NCBI RefSeq assembly: GCF_902167145.1
Contig: NC_050099.1
Coordinates: 242,122,588-242,186,587 of the forward strand
Direction: 5' to 3'
DNA from: Zea mays
Lineage: Eukaryota; Streptophyta; Magnoliopsida; Poales; Poaceae
DNA length: 64,000 nucleotides
The notes under the pieces are model-generated. The model saw only the letters and a program-made list of their open reading frames with translations. It did no database searches and was not told the origin of the DNA. Below are positions 12,000 to 23,870 of this stretch, in pieces (the stretch's first letter is position 1; every line of letters begins with the position of its first letter). A program made the position numbers and the translations under genes.

Positions 12000-14042
12000 G
12001 AATTCCAAATTTGCTCCCAAGGCTGTAGAAGGGTTTTTGTTAGGTTATGACTCAAATACAAAGGCATATAGGGTCTTCAACAAATCATCGGGTTTGGTTG
12101 AAGTCTCTAGCGACGTTGTATTTGATGAGACTAATGGCTCTCCAAGAGAGCAAGTTGATCTTGATGATGTAGATGAAGATGACGTTCCAACGGCCGCAAT
12201 ACGCACCATGGCGATTGGAGATGTGCGACCACAGGAACAAAAAGAGCAAGATCAACCTTCTTCCTCAACAATGGTGCACCCCCAAACTCAAGATGATGAA
12301 CAGGTTCATCAAGAAGAGGTGTGTGATCAAGGGGGAGCACAAGATGATCAAGTTATGGAGGAAGAAACACCACATGCCCCTCCCACTCTAGTCCGAGCGA
12401 CGATTCAAAGGAATCATCCCGTCGACCAGATTTTGGATGATATAAGCAAGGGAGTAACTACTCGCTCTAGATTAGTTAATTTTTGTGAGCATTACTCGTT
12501 TGTCTCTTCTATTGAGCCTTTCAGGGTGGAAGAGGCCTTGCTAGATCCGGACTGGGTGTTGGCCATGCAGGAAGAGCTCAACAACTTCAAGCGAAATGAA
12601 GTTTGGACCCTGGTGCCATGTCCAAAGCAAAACGTTGTGGGAACCAAGTGGGTGTTCCACAACAAACAGGACGAGCACGGAGTGGTGACAATGAACAAGG
12701 CTCGACTTGTGGCAAAAGGTTATGCCCAAGTTGCAGGTTTGGATTTTGAGGAGACTTTTGCTCCTGTGGCTAGGCTAGAGTCTATTCGCATTCTATTAGC
12801 CTATGCCACTCACCATTTCTTTAGGTTGTTCCAAATGGATGTGAAGAGCGCTTTCCTCAACGGGCCAATCAAGGAGGAGGTGTACGTAGAGCAACCCCCT
12901 GGCTTTGAGGATGAACGGTACCCCGACCACGTGTGCAAGCTCTCTAAGGCGCTCTATGGACTTAAGCAAGCTGAGCATGGTATGAATGCCTTAGAGATTT
13001 TCTAATTGCTAATGCTTTCAAGGTTGGGAAAGTCGATCCAACTCTTTTCACTAAGACTTGTGATGGTGATCTATTTGTATGCCAAATTTATGTCAATGAC
13101 ATAATATTTGGTTCTACTAACCAAAAGTCTTGTGAAGAGTTTAGCAGGGTGATGACACAGAAATTCGAGATGTCTATGATGGGCGAGTTGAACTACTTCC
13201 TTGGGTTCCAAGTGAAGCAACTCAAGGACGACACCTTCATCTCTCAAACGAAGTACACGCAAGACTTTCTCAAGCAGTTCGGGATGAAGGACACCAAGCC
13301 CGCAAAGACTCCAATGGGAACCGACGGACATGTCGACCTCAACAAAGGAGGTAAGTCCGTTGATCAAAAGGCATACCGGTCTATGATAGGATCCTTGCTT
13401 TATTTATGTGCTAGTAGACCGGATATTATGCTTAGCGTGTGCATGTGTGCTAGATTTCAATCCGATCCAAGGGAGTGCCACCTAGTGGCCGTTAAGCGAA
13501 TTCTTAGATATTTAGTTGCTACGCCGTGCTTCGGGATCTGGTATCCAAAGGGGTCTACCTTTGACTTGATCGGATATTCAGACTCCGATTATGCCGGGTG
13601 CAAGGTTGATAGGAAGAGTACATCAGGGACATGCCAATTCCTAGGAAGGTCTCTGGTGTCTTGGAGTTCTAAGAAACAAACTTCTGTTGCCCTATCCACT
13701 GCTGAGGCCGAGTATGTTGTCGCAGGACAGTGTTGCGCACAACTACTTTGGATGAGGCAAACCCTCCGGGACTTTGGCTACAATCTGAGCAAAGTCCCAC
13801 TCCTATGTGATAATGAGAGTGCAATCCGCATGGCGGACAATCCTGTTGAACACAGCCGCACAAAGCACATAGACATCCGGCATCACTTTTTGAGAGACCA
13901 CCAGCAAAAGGGAGATATCGAAGTGTTTTATGTTAGCACCGAGAACCAGCTAGCCGATATCTTTACCAAGCCTTTAGATGAGAAGACCTTTTGCAGGCTG
14001 CGTAGTGAGCTAAATGTCTTAGATTCGCGTAACTTGGATTGA
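12000..14042 (+). pseudogene. pol of Copia A, downstream half: integrase end, RT, RNase H
   Basis: Continues A's polyprotein after the N insertion. The linker and RT start ([35 protein letters not shown]) are open to 13005. A 4-nt loss in KQAPRAW near 12970 shifts the frame. The remainder resumes with the RT palm and RNase H (LIGYSDSDYAGC, ADIFTKPL). The catalytic motif reads YVND (13089-13100) instead of YVDD, which would abolish polymerase activity even without the frameshift. Confidence 0.9.
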
Positions 14043-14838
14043 TCTATAGCATACATGTGTTTTATGTCTTTGATCATGTTCCTTTATGCATTTTGTTGTT
14101 TAGTTATGGTGCTTAAGTTGTGCAAGCAATCCCCGGACCTCAAAAGTCCATGTGTGAGTCATGCACATATTTAGGGGGAGATGTGCTGCAACTTGACCCT
14201 TTGAAACTAACCGTGTGCTTGAGTTTACTCAATCTAGTCTCAAAGGTGGATTGAAAGGGAAAAGTGAACTTGGACCATGCAAGACTTCCACTGCACTCCG
14301 ATGAGAGGGTAATTTACTCCAAGCTCATCTTCATGCTCTTATTGCCTCTTTACTCTTAATTGACGTTTTTGGTGAGGCAATGGGGTTTAAGGGCCAAGAT
14401 TGATCCCGTTTTGGTGCTTAATGCCAAAGGGGGAGAAAATAAGGCCAAAGCAAATGGATCAGCTACCACTTGTGAAATTTTTGAAAATCAGCTACCACTT
14501 GTGAAATTTTTGAAAAAGAGTAGAGTAGAACTTTTGATTTGGCAAAATAACTCTTACTATCAAAATTTGGTCTCTTGTGGGGAGAATGTTTGATTATGGA
14601 AAAAGGGGTAGTTTTTGGCTCTTAATCATTTTTTCTCTTGGATTATCTCTCCTTGTGTCTAAACATGTGTGTTTAACGTAGAGATAGGAAAATGAATTTG
14701 ATTTGCAAAAACAAACCAAGTGGTGGTGAAGAACGATCCAAATATGTCAAATCTTGTCAAAGACTATTTTTGGTTCTAAATTGCATTGATGTTGCACTTC
14801 TATTTGTTGCTTTTTGATGTGTTGGCATAAATCACCAA
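14043..14838 (+). other. Non-coding 3' region of Copia A
   Basis: Homologous to the non-coding 3' region of N on the other strand. It contains a short direct duplication of the phrase CAGCTACCACTTGTGAAAT at about 14459-14510. No gene is seen. Confidence 0.7.
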
Positions 14839-14850
14839 AAAGAGGGAGAT
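14839..14850 (+). promoter_or_regulatory. Polypurine tract of Copia A
   Basis: AAAGAGGGAGAT immediately before the 3' LTR. Confidence 0.85.
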
Positions 14851-16114
14851 TGAAAGGGAAATGTGCCCTTGGGCCATTTCTAGTATATTTTGGTGATTAA
14901 GTGCCCAACACATATTGAGTGAGTAATTATGTGCTAAATGATGAATGAAGTGCAAATCAACACGAAGGTATGATTCTAGACTTAGTACATTGGTTTTTGT
15001 GTACTAACATATTTGTCTAAGTGCTAGAATCAGAGAAAAGAGAAAAAGGAAAAGACTTGGCTGGAGCAGCCAAGACTCAGCGCAGTCTGGCACGCCGGAC
15101 TGTCCGGTGGTGCACCGGACAGTGTCTGGTGCGCCAGGCTGGCTTCTGCGAACTGGCCACTCTCGGGAATTCGTCGGCGGCGTACAACTATAATTCATCG
15201 GACTGTCCGGTGGTGCACCGGACTGTCCGGTGAGCCAACGGCCGCTAGCGCAACGGTCGGCCGCGCAATCCGCGCGTGACGCGTGGCCCATGCCAACGGT
15301 CGGCTGGGGGCACCAGACTGTCCGGTGTGCACCGGACAGTGTCCGGTGCGCCAACCAACCCGAAGAACCAACGGTCGGCTGCGCCAGGAATGGAAGGAGA
15401 TTCGCACCGGACATTCTACAGTGGCTGTCCGGTGGTGCACCAGACTGTCCGGTGCGCCACCCGACAGAATGCAAGAATTGCCTTCCTTGTTGGGTTCCAA
15501 CGGCTCCTAGCTGCCTTGGGCTATAAAAGGGACCCCTAGTCGCATGGAGGAGTCACCCAAGCATACTTTGAGCATTCTAAATCTTCCACACTTCGTTTCC
15601 GCGCACTTGATTGACTTTCTTAGTGATTTGAGCTCCGTTCTTGTGGTGAACTTGTTGCGATTCATTCGAGCTCAAGTCTTGGTTGTGTGTGTGCGTATTG
15701 CTGTGTATTTGTGTGTGTTGCTTCCCTCCCTTACTCTAAGTGCTTTCACTTTGATCTTTGTTGTAAGGGCGAGAGACTCCAAGTTGTGGAGATTCCTCGC
15801 AAACGGGAAGGAGTATAAGAAAGAAAACAACCGTGGTATTCAAGTGGATCATTGGATCACTTGAAAGGGGTTGAGTGCAACCCTCGTCCATTGGGACGCC
15901 ACAACGTGGAGTAGGCAAGTGTTATACTTGGCCGAACTACGGGATAAATCATCGTGTCTCTTGTGCTTGATTTCTTTGTGATCATTGGGTTTCACAAGAG
16001 CTCTGTCCTTAGCCACTTAATTCCATTGCGCTAACACTTAACCAAGTTTTTGTGGCTATAATTTTAAGTTTTTACAGGATCACCTATTCACCCCCCCCCC
16101 TCTAGGTGCTCTCA
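14851..16114 (+). repeat. 3' LTR of Copia A (1,264 bp)
   Basis: Begins TGAAAGGGAAATG and ends GCTCTCA, like the LTRs of N but clearly diverged. It carries about eight GGACTGTCCGGTG half-dyads and five CCAACGG/CAACGGTC motifs, and a TATA-like TATAAAAGGGACC near 15520. An A of unknown 5' LTR prevents a divergence estimate. Confidence 0.92.
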
Positions 16115-18700
16115 ACGCCTACATCAACCTCGCCACGACAAAGGCATCTCGTCGTTCGTGGGAGACCCTCAAGGGGACATTCCACGCGCTCCGAAGGGGT
16201 TTTATATAGGCACCAAGACCCGACTCGTCGGTCACAAGCTCCATGGTGTTCGAGGTAGCAGCCAACGGCCTCCGTCAAGCTTTGTCTTCAGCTATCGCTA
16301 AGGCAGAATGGGCCACTCCTTACCCATGGAATCCGACGCGGAACGAAACCCAGGCTGTTTAGGTCAGCCCTGTATCTCCTACTTACAAAGTAGCATGAGA
16401 ATGAACTCTTCCTTTGTGTTAGAATATGCATTTATCTATGGTCCGGTCCGGTTAGGCCCACCTATGTAAACCCGGTCTCCGACACCTTCTGTGGTCCAGC
16501 CCGATAGGGGCCACCCTTGTAAACCCGGCCTCTGGTGTTCATCACGTAGATCACATGTATCCAGTAATAAACAAAAGATTAACTCTCTTCCATCGATTTC
16601 TTTTCCTGTTTGGGCATAATGTTTTTCCTCTGTCCCTTTCACGGATCCAAACTTCTGTTGTAATCATGAAAATCGGGTTATGTACCCAACCTTGCACCTG
16701 TTTTGTGGCCCCACGTGATGACAGAAAAGGAACAGATCGCTAGGAACTCAGCCTAAAAAGGAACAGATCGCTAGGAACTCAGCCTAAGGGAAACAGTTCA
16801 CGTTCTCAGGGTTAGTCCGGAGCTAGGTAGTCGCTTAGCTTGTTTCCATACCGTAAGCCTACACCTTCCACCGCCCTAGAACAGTTGTCCAAGCACCATC
16901 GGCTAGGTAACTTGGGTTCCAGACCTAGTCCAGATTCAAGGATAGGCCCTGAAAATAGGCTTAGCAAGGTTCGGATATATGATTCGAAGTATTGAGAACA
17001 ACAAAATAGGGATCACGTCGGTACACCACTAAGCTTCGACCCCAAGTCGTGTCCAGGATCGACTCTCGTCTTGCCTTTGCATCGAACAATTGAAACTACC
17101 ATAAACCCTAAACCATGTCACCACACGTTCTCAAGCCTGCCCCTGCCGAGGCAGTGGTCCAGTACAGACACATGGTCGGGTATGTCTACGTGGCGCCTGA
17201 TGTCTGACCTCTGACATGGGGGTCGTCAGCACTAGCTATAGGAAGGATGCGTGCCAGCCCACGCCAGGGGCAGGTGTCGTATCCCTCGCATTAAATGCGT
17301 GCGGCGTGCCCAGTCTGTAACGTGCGAGAGACACTGTTACACAAGCGTTACCAAGATAAGACCATTGACTCAATGCACCGCTGGGGCAACCTTCATTATG
17401 ACCTTAAATTCACATTAAGCATATTTAACCATATTTAACCAATCAAGAGAATACACATGTCTTTATAAATGGAAACTGTGGCAATATACGGTCACCTTGC
17501 TAGCCTACTTTAATATAATAGATAGATATATAAATAAATCCCAAGAGTTTCCGCGAAGGAACCAAAGGCGGAGCAGCTGCTGGCCAACAATTGCCGTAGC
17601 GTTGGAGCTTTCCAACAGTACGAGCCAATCACTATGCTACTAGCTAGCAGCTAGCAACAACACAAAACCTCATGTTGTCCTTTTATCGATGTCACAGTGT
17701 GCACATTTGATAGCAAGAGGCGTTCGGCCCGCAACACCTTTCGTTTTACCCGCCGCTACCCTAGAATATCTGGCAGTGAAAAACTTGGTAAAAATGCCCT
17801 CCAGTAGTACAATCATAGAATGCATGGCTATACATGTGGCGTTAGAAATGTTGTTAGTTAGTGTTTCCAAACACTCCATCTTTTACCGCGCAAACGTGCG
17901 AGATATATAGTTGCAACAATATAATAATATAACACGTTAAAAATATATAATTCTGGTCTTGTTTTTGCCAAACTTAACTTCATCTTGATTTATTGTACGA
18001 CAAAAGCAACCCATCGTCCAAACCAGTGCTAGAAATATGGGCCACGTTTTTTAGGCTAGCACGAGCACCATTCAAAAATAGAAACTTAAAGCATGCTCCA
18101 GCATGAAATAATATGAGTCAAGCTAATACAGTCCAAAGACGAGCCTCAAATTCCAACCCGTCGGACCTAAAATTTCGTCCCGTCGCCGTCGCCCTGGGAC
18201 GGCTCGCACGTATGGGCTGGGCTTGGGTTGGCACGGTCTAATAAAGCTTATTGTTTTTTTAGTTTAGTAAGCTATAGAGTTTATATGTTTGTAATATTTA
18301 GATTTTATGTGGTTAAATGATGCTCGCATTGTTTAATATCTTTAATTAGTAAGATATGAACTTTATGTGATTGCAATATTTGGATTTTATATGGTTTAAA
18401 TATATGGATCGGACATTGACCGACGCAGGCCAACAAAGACAGGACATGTTTTAGGATCGGACTAGACCACTGTTTCTACTCTTTAGGCTCGCACGACACG
18501 ACCTAAAATTTTTTAGACCTTCTTAGTCCAAACCCGTTTGGAACGAACCACAAAGTGGACCCGGCCAATTCCCATCACTAGTCCAAACACACAATCCAGG
18601 ACATACGACATACACTACACACACAGAGTCACAGACAGACCAGCGCTCTGCATGGCCATCATTCTGGTGACCACGCAAAAAGGACCAGCCATTCCCGGGC
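16115..18700. other. Unassigned sequence between Copia A and LOX promoter
   Basis: No convincing protein frame. 16115-17400 is repetitive in style (imperfect repeats of a phrase GTAAACCCGG near 16465 and 16520) and may be an old LTR fragment, but I cannot place it. 17400-18700 is AT-rich upstream sequence of the lipoxygenase gene with a block of GGCTCGCACG-like phrases near 18190 and 18485 that could be ends of an old foldback element. Confidence 0.5.
16725..16786. repeat. 31-bp tandem duplication
   Basis: A unit beginning AAAAGGAACAGATCGCTAGG occurs twice in direct tandem with no mismatch seen. Confidence 0.85.
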
Positions 18701-18775
18701 AAAGATGGTTTCAGAAGCCAGCGAGCTTGGCATTGGCACACACTATACACACTGGTCGCTGATATTTCGATTCCC

Positions 18776-18781
18776 CACGTG
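18776..18781 (+). promoter_or_regulatory. G-box CACGTG upstream of LOX
   Basis: A perfect CACGTG about 55 bases upstream of the TATA box. G-boxes bind bHLH (MYC2-type) and bZIP factors, which fits a wound- and jasmonate-responsive lipoxygenase. Binding is inferred only. Confidence 0.5.
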
Positions 18782-18832
18782 CGACACGGCATCTACCCGT
18801 CGAGGAACTCCACATCTCTCCATGAAGCTCGC

Positions 18833-18839
18833 TATATAT
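18833..18839 (+). promoter_or_regulatory. Probable TATA box of LOX
   Basis: TATATAT about 220 bases upstream of the ATG at 19058; the transcript would begin near 18865. No ATG lies between that point and the chosen start. Confidence 0.55.
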
Positions 18840-19057
18840 GCATGTGAGCTTGGCATTGGCACACCACAGAGCAGCCACTTGGATCCGGTGCTCAGCGGAA
18901 CAGCTAGCTATAGCCTGTAGCTAGCAGCTAGCTTCAGTCACAGGCCGGACGGTCGGCTCACACACAGCTAGCCGCCGCCGCCGCTAGCTTAGCCACCAGT
19001 AGTCCGATCTGATCTACAGGCAAGGGGCAACTAGCTAGCTAGCCGCGCGCCGGCGCC

Positions 19058-19595
19058 ATGATGAACCTGAACCTGAAGCAGCCTCTGGTGCTGCCCGCGC
19101 ACCACAGCAATGTCGTCGGCTCGCGCCTGTCGTCGTCGTCGCCCTCGGCAGCCGCCGCCAGCAGGAGGACCGGCGGCGGCGTGTCCTCCCGGTCCGGCTC
19201 CCGGCGGCACGTGCGGCTGCCGAGGATCAGCTGCAGCGCCACCGAGGAGGTCAGCGGCGCCGTGTCGTCCGTCACCGTGGAGAGGATGCTCACGGTGACG
19301 GCGTCGGTGGAGGCGTCGCCGGCCATCGGGCAGATGTACTTCCAGCGCGCCGTCGACGACATCGGCGACCTCCTCGGCAAGACGCTGCTGCTCGAGCTCG
19401 TCAGCTCCGAGCTCGACGCAAGTGAGTATAGTCACTCATACTGTCGGCCGTATGGATCGGATGGGCGGGCGCCATGCATGCATGCATCCTAGCTGTTAGT
19501 AGCTGAGCTAGATCCAACAATAATGGTGGCTACTATATATCCATGGCCATTATATTGCTCACAGCGACTAAACGAAAATCACTACTGAACCGTGG

Positions 19596-19644
<49 letters not shown>

Positions 19645-22415
19645 TGTGTGGATGATGATTATCATAACAATAATGAGGGGTGAGAATATAGTTCAAATAT
19701 ATGTGTGCAAGAAATATAGATGCTCTCCACAATAATGGACAAAAGGACTTGAACTGCAAGACGCCATACCATACGCGTACGACTAGACGAGAGTTTGTCG
19801 TAGAAGACTACGCGCGTACGTACGCCGTAGAAAATAAAGGGAAAATCTGAGCTTGTGAGCATGCATGCATCATGCATGTGGTGTGGTGGTGCACTGCAGA
19901 GTCGGGCGTGGAGAAGACGCGGGTGACGGCGTACGCGCACAAGACGCTGCGGGAGGGCCACTACGAGGCGGAGTTCAAGGTGCCGGCGTCGTTCGGGCCG
20001 GTGGGCGCGGTGCTGGTGGAGAACGAGCACCACAAGGAGGTCTTCATCAAGGAGATCAAGCTCGTCACCGGCGGCGACAGCAGCACCGCCGTCACCTTCG
20101 ACTGCAACTCCTGGGTGCACTCCAAGTTCGACAACCCGGAGAAGCGCATCTTCTTCACCCTCAAGGTACGTACGTCGATCAGCATGGTGACCGCGTGCAT
20201 GCATGTATGCTGACTGACACTCACGGCTGCTTACTTTTCTGTGCAGTCATACCTGCCGTCCGACACGCCCAAGGGGCTGGAGGACCTGAGGAAGAAGGAC
20301 CTGCAGGCGCTGCGCGGCGACGGGCACGGCGAGCGCAAGGTGTTCGAGCGCGTCTACGACTACGACGTGTACAACGACCTGGGCGACCCGGACAAGAACC
20401 CGGCCCACCAGCGGCCCGTGCTGGGCGGCAACAAGCAGTACCCATACCCGCGCCGCTGCCGCACCGGCCGCCCCAGGACCAAGAAGGACCCCGAGACGGA
20501 GATGCGCGAGGGCCACAACTACGTGCCCCGCGACGAGCAGTTCTCGGAGGTGAAGCAGCTCACGTTCGGGGCCACCACGCTGCGCTCCGGCCTGCACGCG
20601 CTGCTGCCGGCGCTCCGCCCGCTGCTCATCAACAAGAAGGATCTGCGCTTCCCGCACTTCCCCGCCATCGACGACCTCTTCAGCGACGGCATCCCGCTGC
20701 CGGCGCAGACCGGGTTCGACGCCATCCGCACCGTCGTCCCGCGCATGGTCAAGCTGGTGGAGGACACCACCGACCACGTCCTCCGCTTCGAGGTGCCGGA
20801 GATGATAGAGAGTAAGCTAGCTAGCAGACGCACTCATCTCAGGACTGCTTGTTATCTTAATCTTAAAAAAAATAAATGATTTGCTTTGCTAGGGGACCGG
20901 TTCTCGTGGTTCAAGGACGAGGAGTTCGCGAGGCAGACGATCGCGGGGCTCAACCCGCTGTGCATCCAGCTGCTGACTGAGTTCCCCATCAAGAGCAAGC
21001 TGGACCCGGAGGTGTACGGGCCAGCGGAGTCCGCCATCACCAAGGAGATCCTGGAGAAGCAGATGAACGGCGCGCTGACCGTGGAGCAGGCGCTGGCGGC
21101 GAAGCGGCTGTTCATCCTGGACTACCACGACGTGTTCCTGCCCTACGTGCACAAGGTGCGGGAGCTGCAGGACGCGACGCTCTACGCCTCGCGCACCATC
21201 TTCTTCCTGACGGACCTGGGCACGCTGATGCCGCTGGCCATCGAGCTGACGCGGCCCAAGTCGCCGACGCGGCCGCAGTGGAAGCGGGCGTTCACGCACG
21301 GGCCCGACGCCACCGACGCCTGGCTGTGGAAGCTGGCCAAGGCGCACGTGCTGACCCACGACACGGGGTACCACCAGCTGGTGAGCCACTGGCTGCGCAC
21401 GCACTGCTGCGTGGAGCCCTACATCATCGCCGCCAACCGGCAGCTGAGCCGGCTGCACCCGGTGTACCGCCTGCTGCACCCGCACTTCCGCTACACCATG
21501 GAGATCAACGCGCTGGCCAGGGAGGCGCTCATCAACGCCGACGGCATCATCGAGGAGTCCTTCTGGCCGGGCAAGTACGCCGTCGAGCTCAGCTCCGTGG
21601 CGTACGGCGCGACGTGGCAGTTCGACACGGAGGCGCTGCCCAACGACCTCATCAAGCGCGGGCTGGCCGTGCGCGGGGAGGACGGGGAGCTGGAGCTCAC
21701 CATCAAGGACTACCCCTACGCCCACGACGGGCTCCTGGTCTGGGACTCCATCAGGCAGTGGGCGTCCGAGTACGTCAACGTCTACTACAAGTCCGACGAG
21801 GCCGTGGCCGCCGACCCCGAGCTGAGGGCGTTCTGGGACGAGGTGCGCAACGTGGGGCACGGCGACAAGAAGGACGAGCCGTGGTGGCCCGTGCTGGACA
21901 CCCGCGACAGCCTGGTGGAGACGCTGACCACCATCATGTGGGTCACCTCCGGCCACCACTCGGCCGTCAACTTCGGCCAGTACCACTTCGCCGGCTACTT
22001 CCCCAACCGGCCGACCACCATCCGGAAGAACATGCCGGTGGAGGAGGGCGGGCCGGGCGAGGAGATGGAGAAGTTCCTCAAGCAGCCGGAGACGACGCTG
22101 CTGGACATGCTGCCCACGCAGATGCAGGCCATCAAGGTCATGACGACGCTGGACATCCTCTCGTCGCACTCGCCCGACGAGGAGTACATGGGGGAGTTCG
22201 CGGAGCCGTCGTGGCTGGCGGAGCCCATGGTGAAGGCGGCGTTCGAGAAGTTCGGCGGCAGGATGAAGGAGATCGAGGGGTTCATCGACGAGTGCAACAA
22301 CAACCTGGACCTCAAGAACCGCTGCGGCGCCGGGATCGTGCCGTACGAGCTGCTCAAGCCCTTCTCCAAGCCGGGAGTCACCGGGAGGGGCATCCCCAGC
22401 AGCATCTCCATCTGA
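19058..22415 (+). CDS. LOX10/LOX11: Plastid type-2 13-lipoxygenase, 905 aa, four exons
   Basis: Linoleate 13-S-lipoxygenase: oxygenates linolenic/linoleic acid in chloroplasts, feeding green-leaf-volatile and jasmonate synthesis. Exons are 19058-19421, 19900-20165, 20247-20811 and 20893-22415, all with GT-AG junctions and compatible phases, giving 905 residues. Residues 1-60 are Ser/Arg-rich, a chloroplast transit peptide; about 95-235 form the PLAT domain; the remainder is the catalytic domain. Iron ligands are His559, His564, His754, Asn758 and the C-terminal Ile905. Ser621-Phe622 at the regiospecificity site indicates 13-LOX, and Ala605 at the stereospecificity site indicates S-product. 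The first exon begins with two Met codons; the outer one is chosen. No disruption is seen. The protein resembles the maize LOX10/LOX11 pair; which of the two I cannot decide. Confidence 0.96.
19598..19642. repeat. (TA)n microsatellite in LOX intron 1
   Basis: About 22 uninterrupted TA units inside the 478-bp first intron, likely length-polymorphic. Confidence 0.95.
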
Positions 22416-22487
22416 TCCATCCTCAGCATGCATTAGTCCAATTAAATCGGGGGGTGTACTATTATTGCATGCAGAGGCTGCTTGTCG

Positions 22488-22493
22488 AATAAA
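22488..22493 (+). terminator. Poly(A) signal of LOX
   Basis: AATAAA 73 bases after the stop codon, the normal position for a near-upstream element. Confidence 0.65.
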
Positions 22494-22499
22494 ACGTAC

Positions 22500-23870
22500 T
22501 ATATGTACGATTGTATTGTACATGTGTGTCAATGCAACAAGAGGCACGTTTGAGACTTTGAGTTAATACCAATTAAACTAGTAAGATGGCATTATTAACA
22601 GAGCCTTTATACATTTTGAAACAACTTTATACATTTTGAAACGACTAGATATATATATACAGTATAATTTTGAGATAGCTTCAAAGTACGAAAAGTAAAA
22701 ATGACCCTGAAAGTGATAGAATAACAACCCACTCTTTACAGAGCAGCAGATAGTACAAACGACAGGCTAGTCAGTTTCTCTCCGTCCTTCATGCATGAGC
22801 ATCGCAGCCGAGATCGGCATATATGCTGGTTTCATCACGTATTGTCCAAAAAATATTCACGGGAAAACAGGTGAGCCCAGTGCCATAGGCGGGCGCTTCA
22901 GCACCAAGCCAAGCGGATGCCGCTGGAACCCAATGTCCACTGGCTAGCTAACACCTGTTATCTCTCCACAGTTTCACAGACAGCGATATATATGGGCTCA
23001 CTAGAGAAGACAATGGAGCTCGCCGCCGCTCGATCGCAATCTGGATGTGAATGGAGGAGGGTACAGTGTTGATGTTGGACACAAGCAGTAGTGTGTACAT
23101 CTCCATGCACAGGACCTCAGGCATCCTACTTCTTCCGTTCTTTTTTATTTATCACATTTTAGTTAAAAAAAATCTAGCGGACGATAAATATTTGAGAACA
23201 AAGTTAGTATATTTTTTTAACAGTAGATAAGATATCAAGTCAGAATTGTTTTACGAATCTAGCTTTCCATGGTAGGGGTTAAAATAGAGGGAAATGGGCT
23301 GGGCTTTGAATAGGCTTTTGAAACATTAAGACAAGCAGAAAGAGATAGGGAAAGGAAAAGAGATATTCCGAAGGAAAATTCCCTTCTTGAATCAATTAAT
23401 GATCAGGCAATTACTTAAAAAAATAACATGCTCGCACATTTCATCCAAGATATCCCTGAGATAGGCTATGATCACGATGAGATATGCATAGAACTATGTG
23501 ACCTAGTGGCATCCAAAGGTAAGCATGAAACCTTGAGAAGGGGGGGGGCATAAGGGTCGTAAGACCAATAAGTCACATAGCTCTCAGTGAAATAAAAAAA
23601 TTTTTGGAATAGTAGAGGTTTTTCAGACTTGACTAAAATTCGATGTTTATTGAATGCAGAAAAGGAACATAATCTCGACTTCGTTACGGTGATGGAAACT
23701 GGTAAACAGGACATGTCCGTCCGAATCTTGCATGACTCACGAGGTGCAAGTTTTGTTTGGCATAATTTACCACCACGTGGAAATTAGAAAGTTAATGCTA
23801 TTATGTTTGATTATCTCTATTTGTTGAGGGGGATTTCATATAAAGTTCCATCCCATCGATAAATGGGATA
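22500..23870. other. Intergenic sequence downstream of LOX
   Basis: AT-rich sequence with no gene that I recognise. A 20-bp unit (CTTTATACATTTTGAAACAA) is tandemly duplicated at 22605-22644 with one mismatch. The part after about 23300 may be the decayed upstream part of the LINE that follows. Confidence 0.5.

Larger units (their letters stand above)
1..16114 (+). mobile_element. Copia element A (SIRE/Maximus lineage, Opie/Ji-like), 5'-truncated by window, interrupted
   Basis: An LTR retrotransposon on + whose 5' LTR and gag start lie outside the window. Gag is followed by protease, integrase, reverse transcriptase and RNase H, a non-coding stretch, a purine tract and a 3' LTR at 14851-16114 that runs TG...CA. 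The reading frame stops at 3053 and resumes at 11995 exactly where element N was inserted. The element is dead: it has a gag frameshift near 495, a 4-nt loss near 12970 and an altered reverse transcriptase active site. The five bases after the LTR are ACGCC; the matching upstream copy cannot be seen. The lineage call rests on the order of domains and the protein motifs. The Opie/Ji label is from memory of maize families. Confidence 0.9.
18723..18864 (+). repeat. 19-bp direct repeats flanking the LOX G-box and TATA box
   Basis: GAGCTTGGCATTGGCACAC occurs at 18723-18741 and again exactly at 18846-18864, 123 bases apart. The copies bracket the G-box (18776) and TATA box (18833), and the second lies at the expected transcription start. 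Function unknown. Confidence 0.8.

Noticed and set aside
21278..22492. 404-codon open frame on + overlapping LOX exon 4 in another frame
   Set aside because: Same cause: Arg/Ala/Gly-rich out-of-frame translation of LOX.
20889..22547. 552-codon open frame on - opposite LOX exon 4
   Set aside because: Arises from the GC-rich, G/C-third-position coding strand of the lipoxygenase; composition is His/Arg/Val/Leu-biased with no domain. Shadow of LOX.
23300..23870. LINE endonuclease domain upstream of the RT fragments
   Set aside because: Short phrases look LINE-like but no catalytic endonuclease motif could be read; 5' boundary left open.
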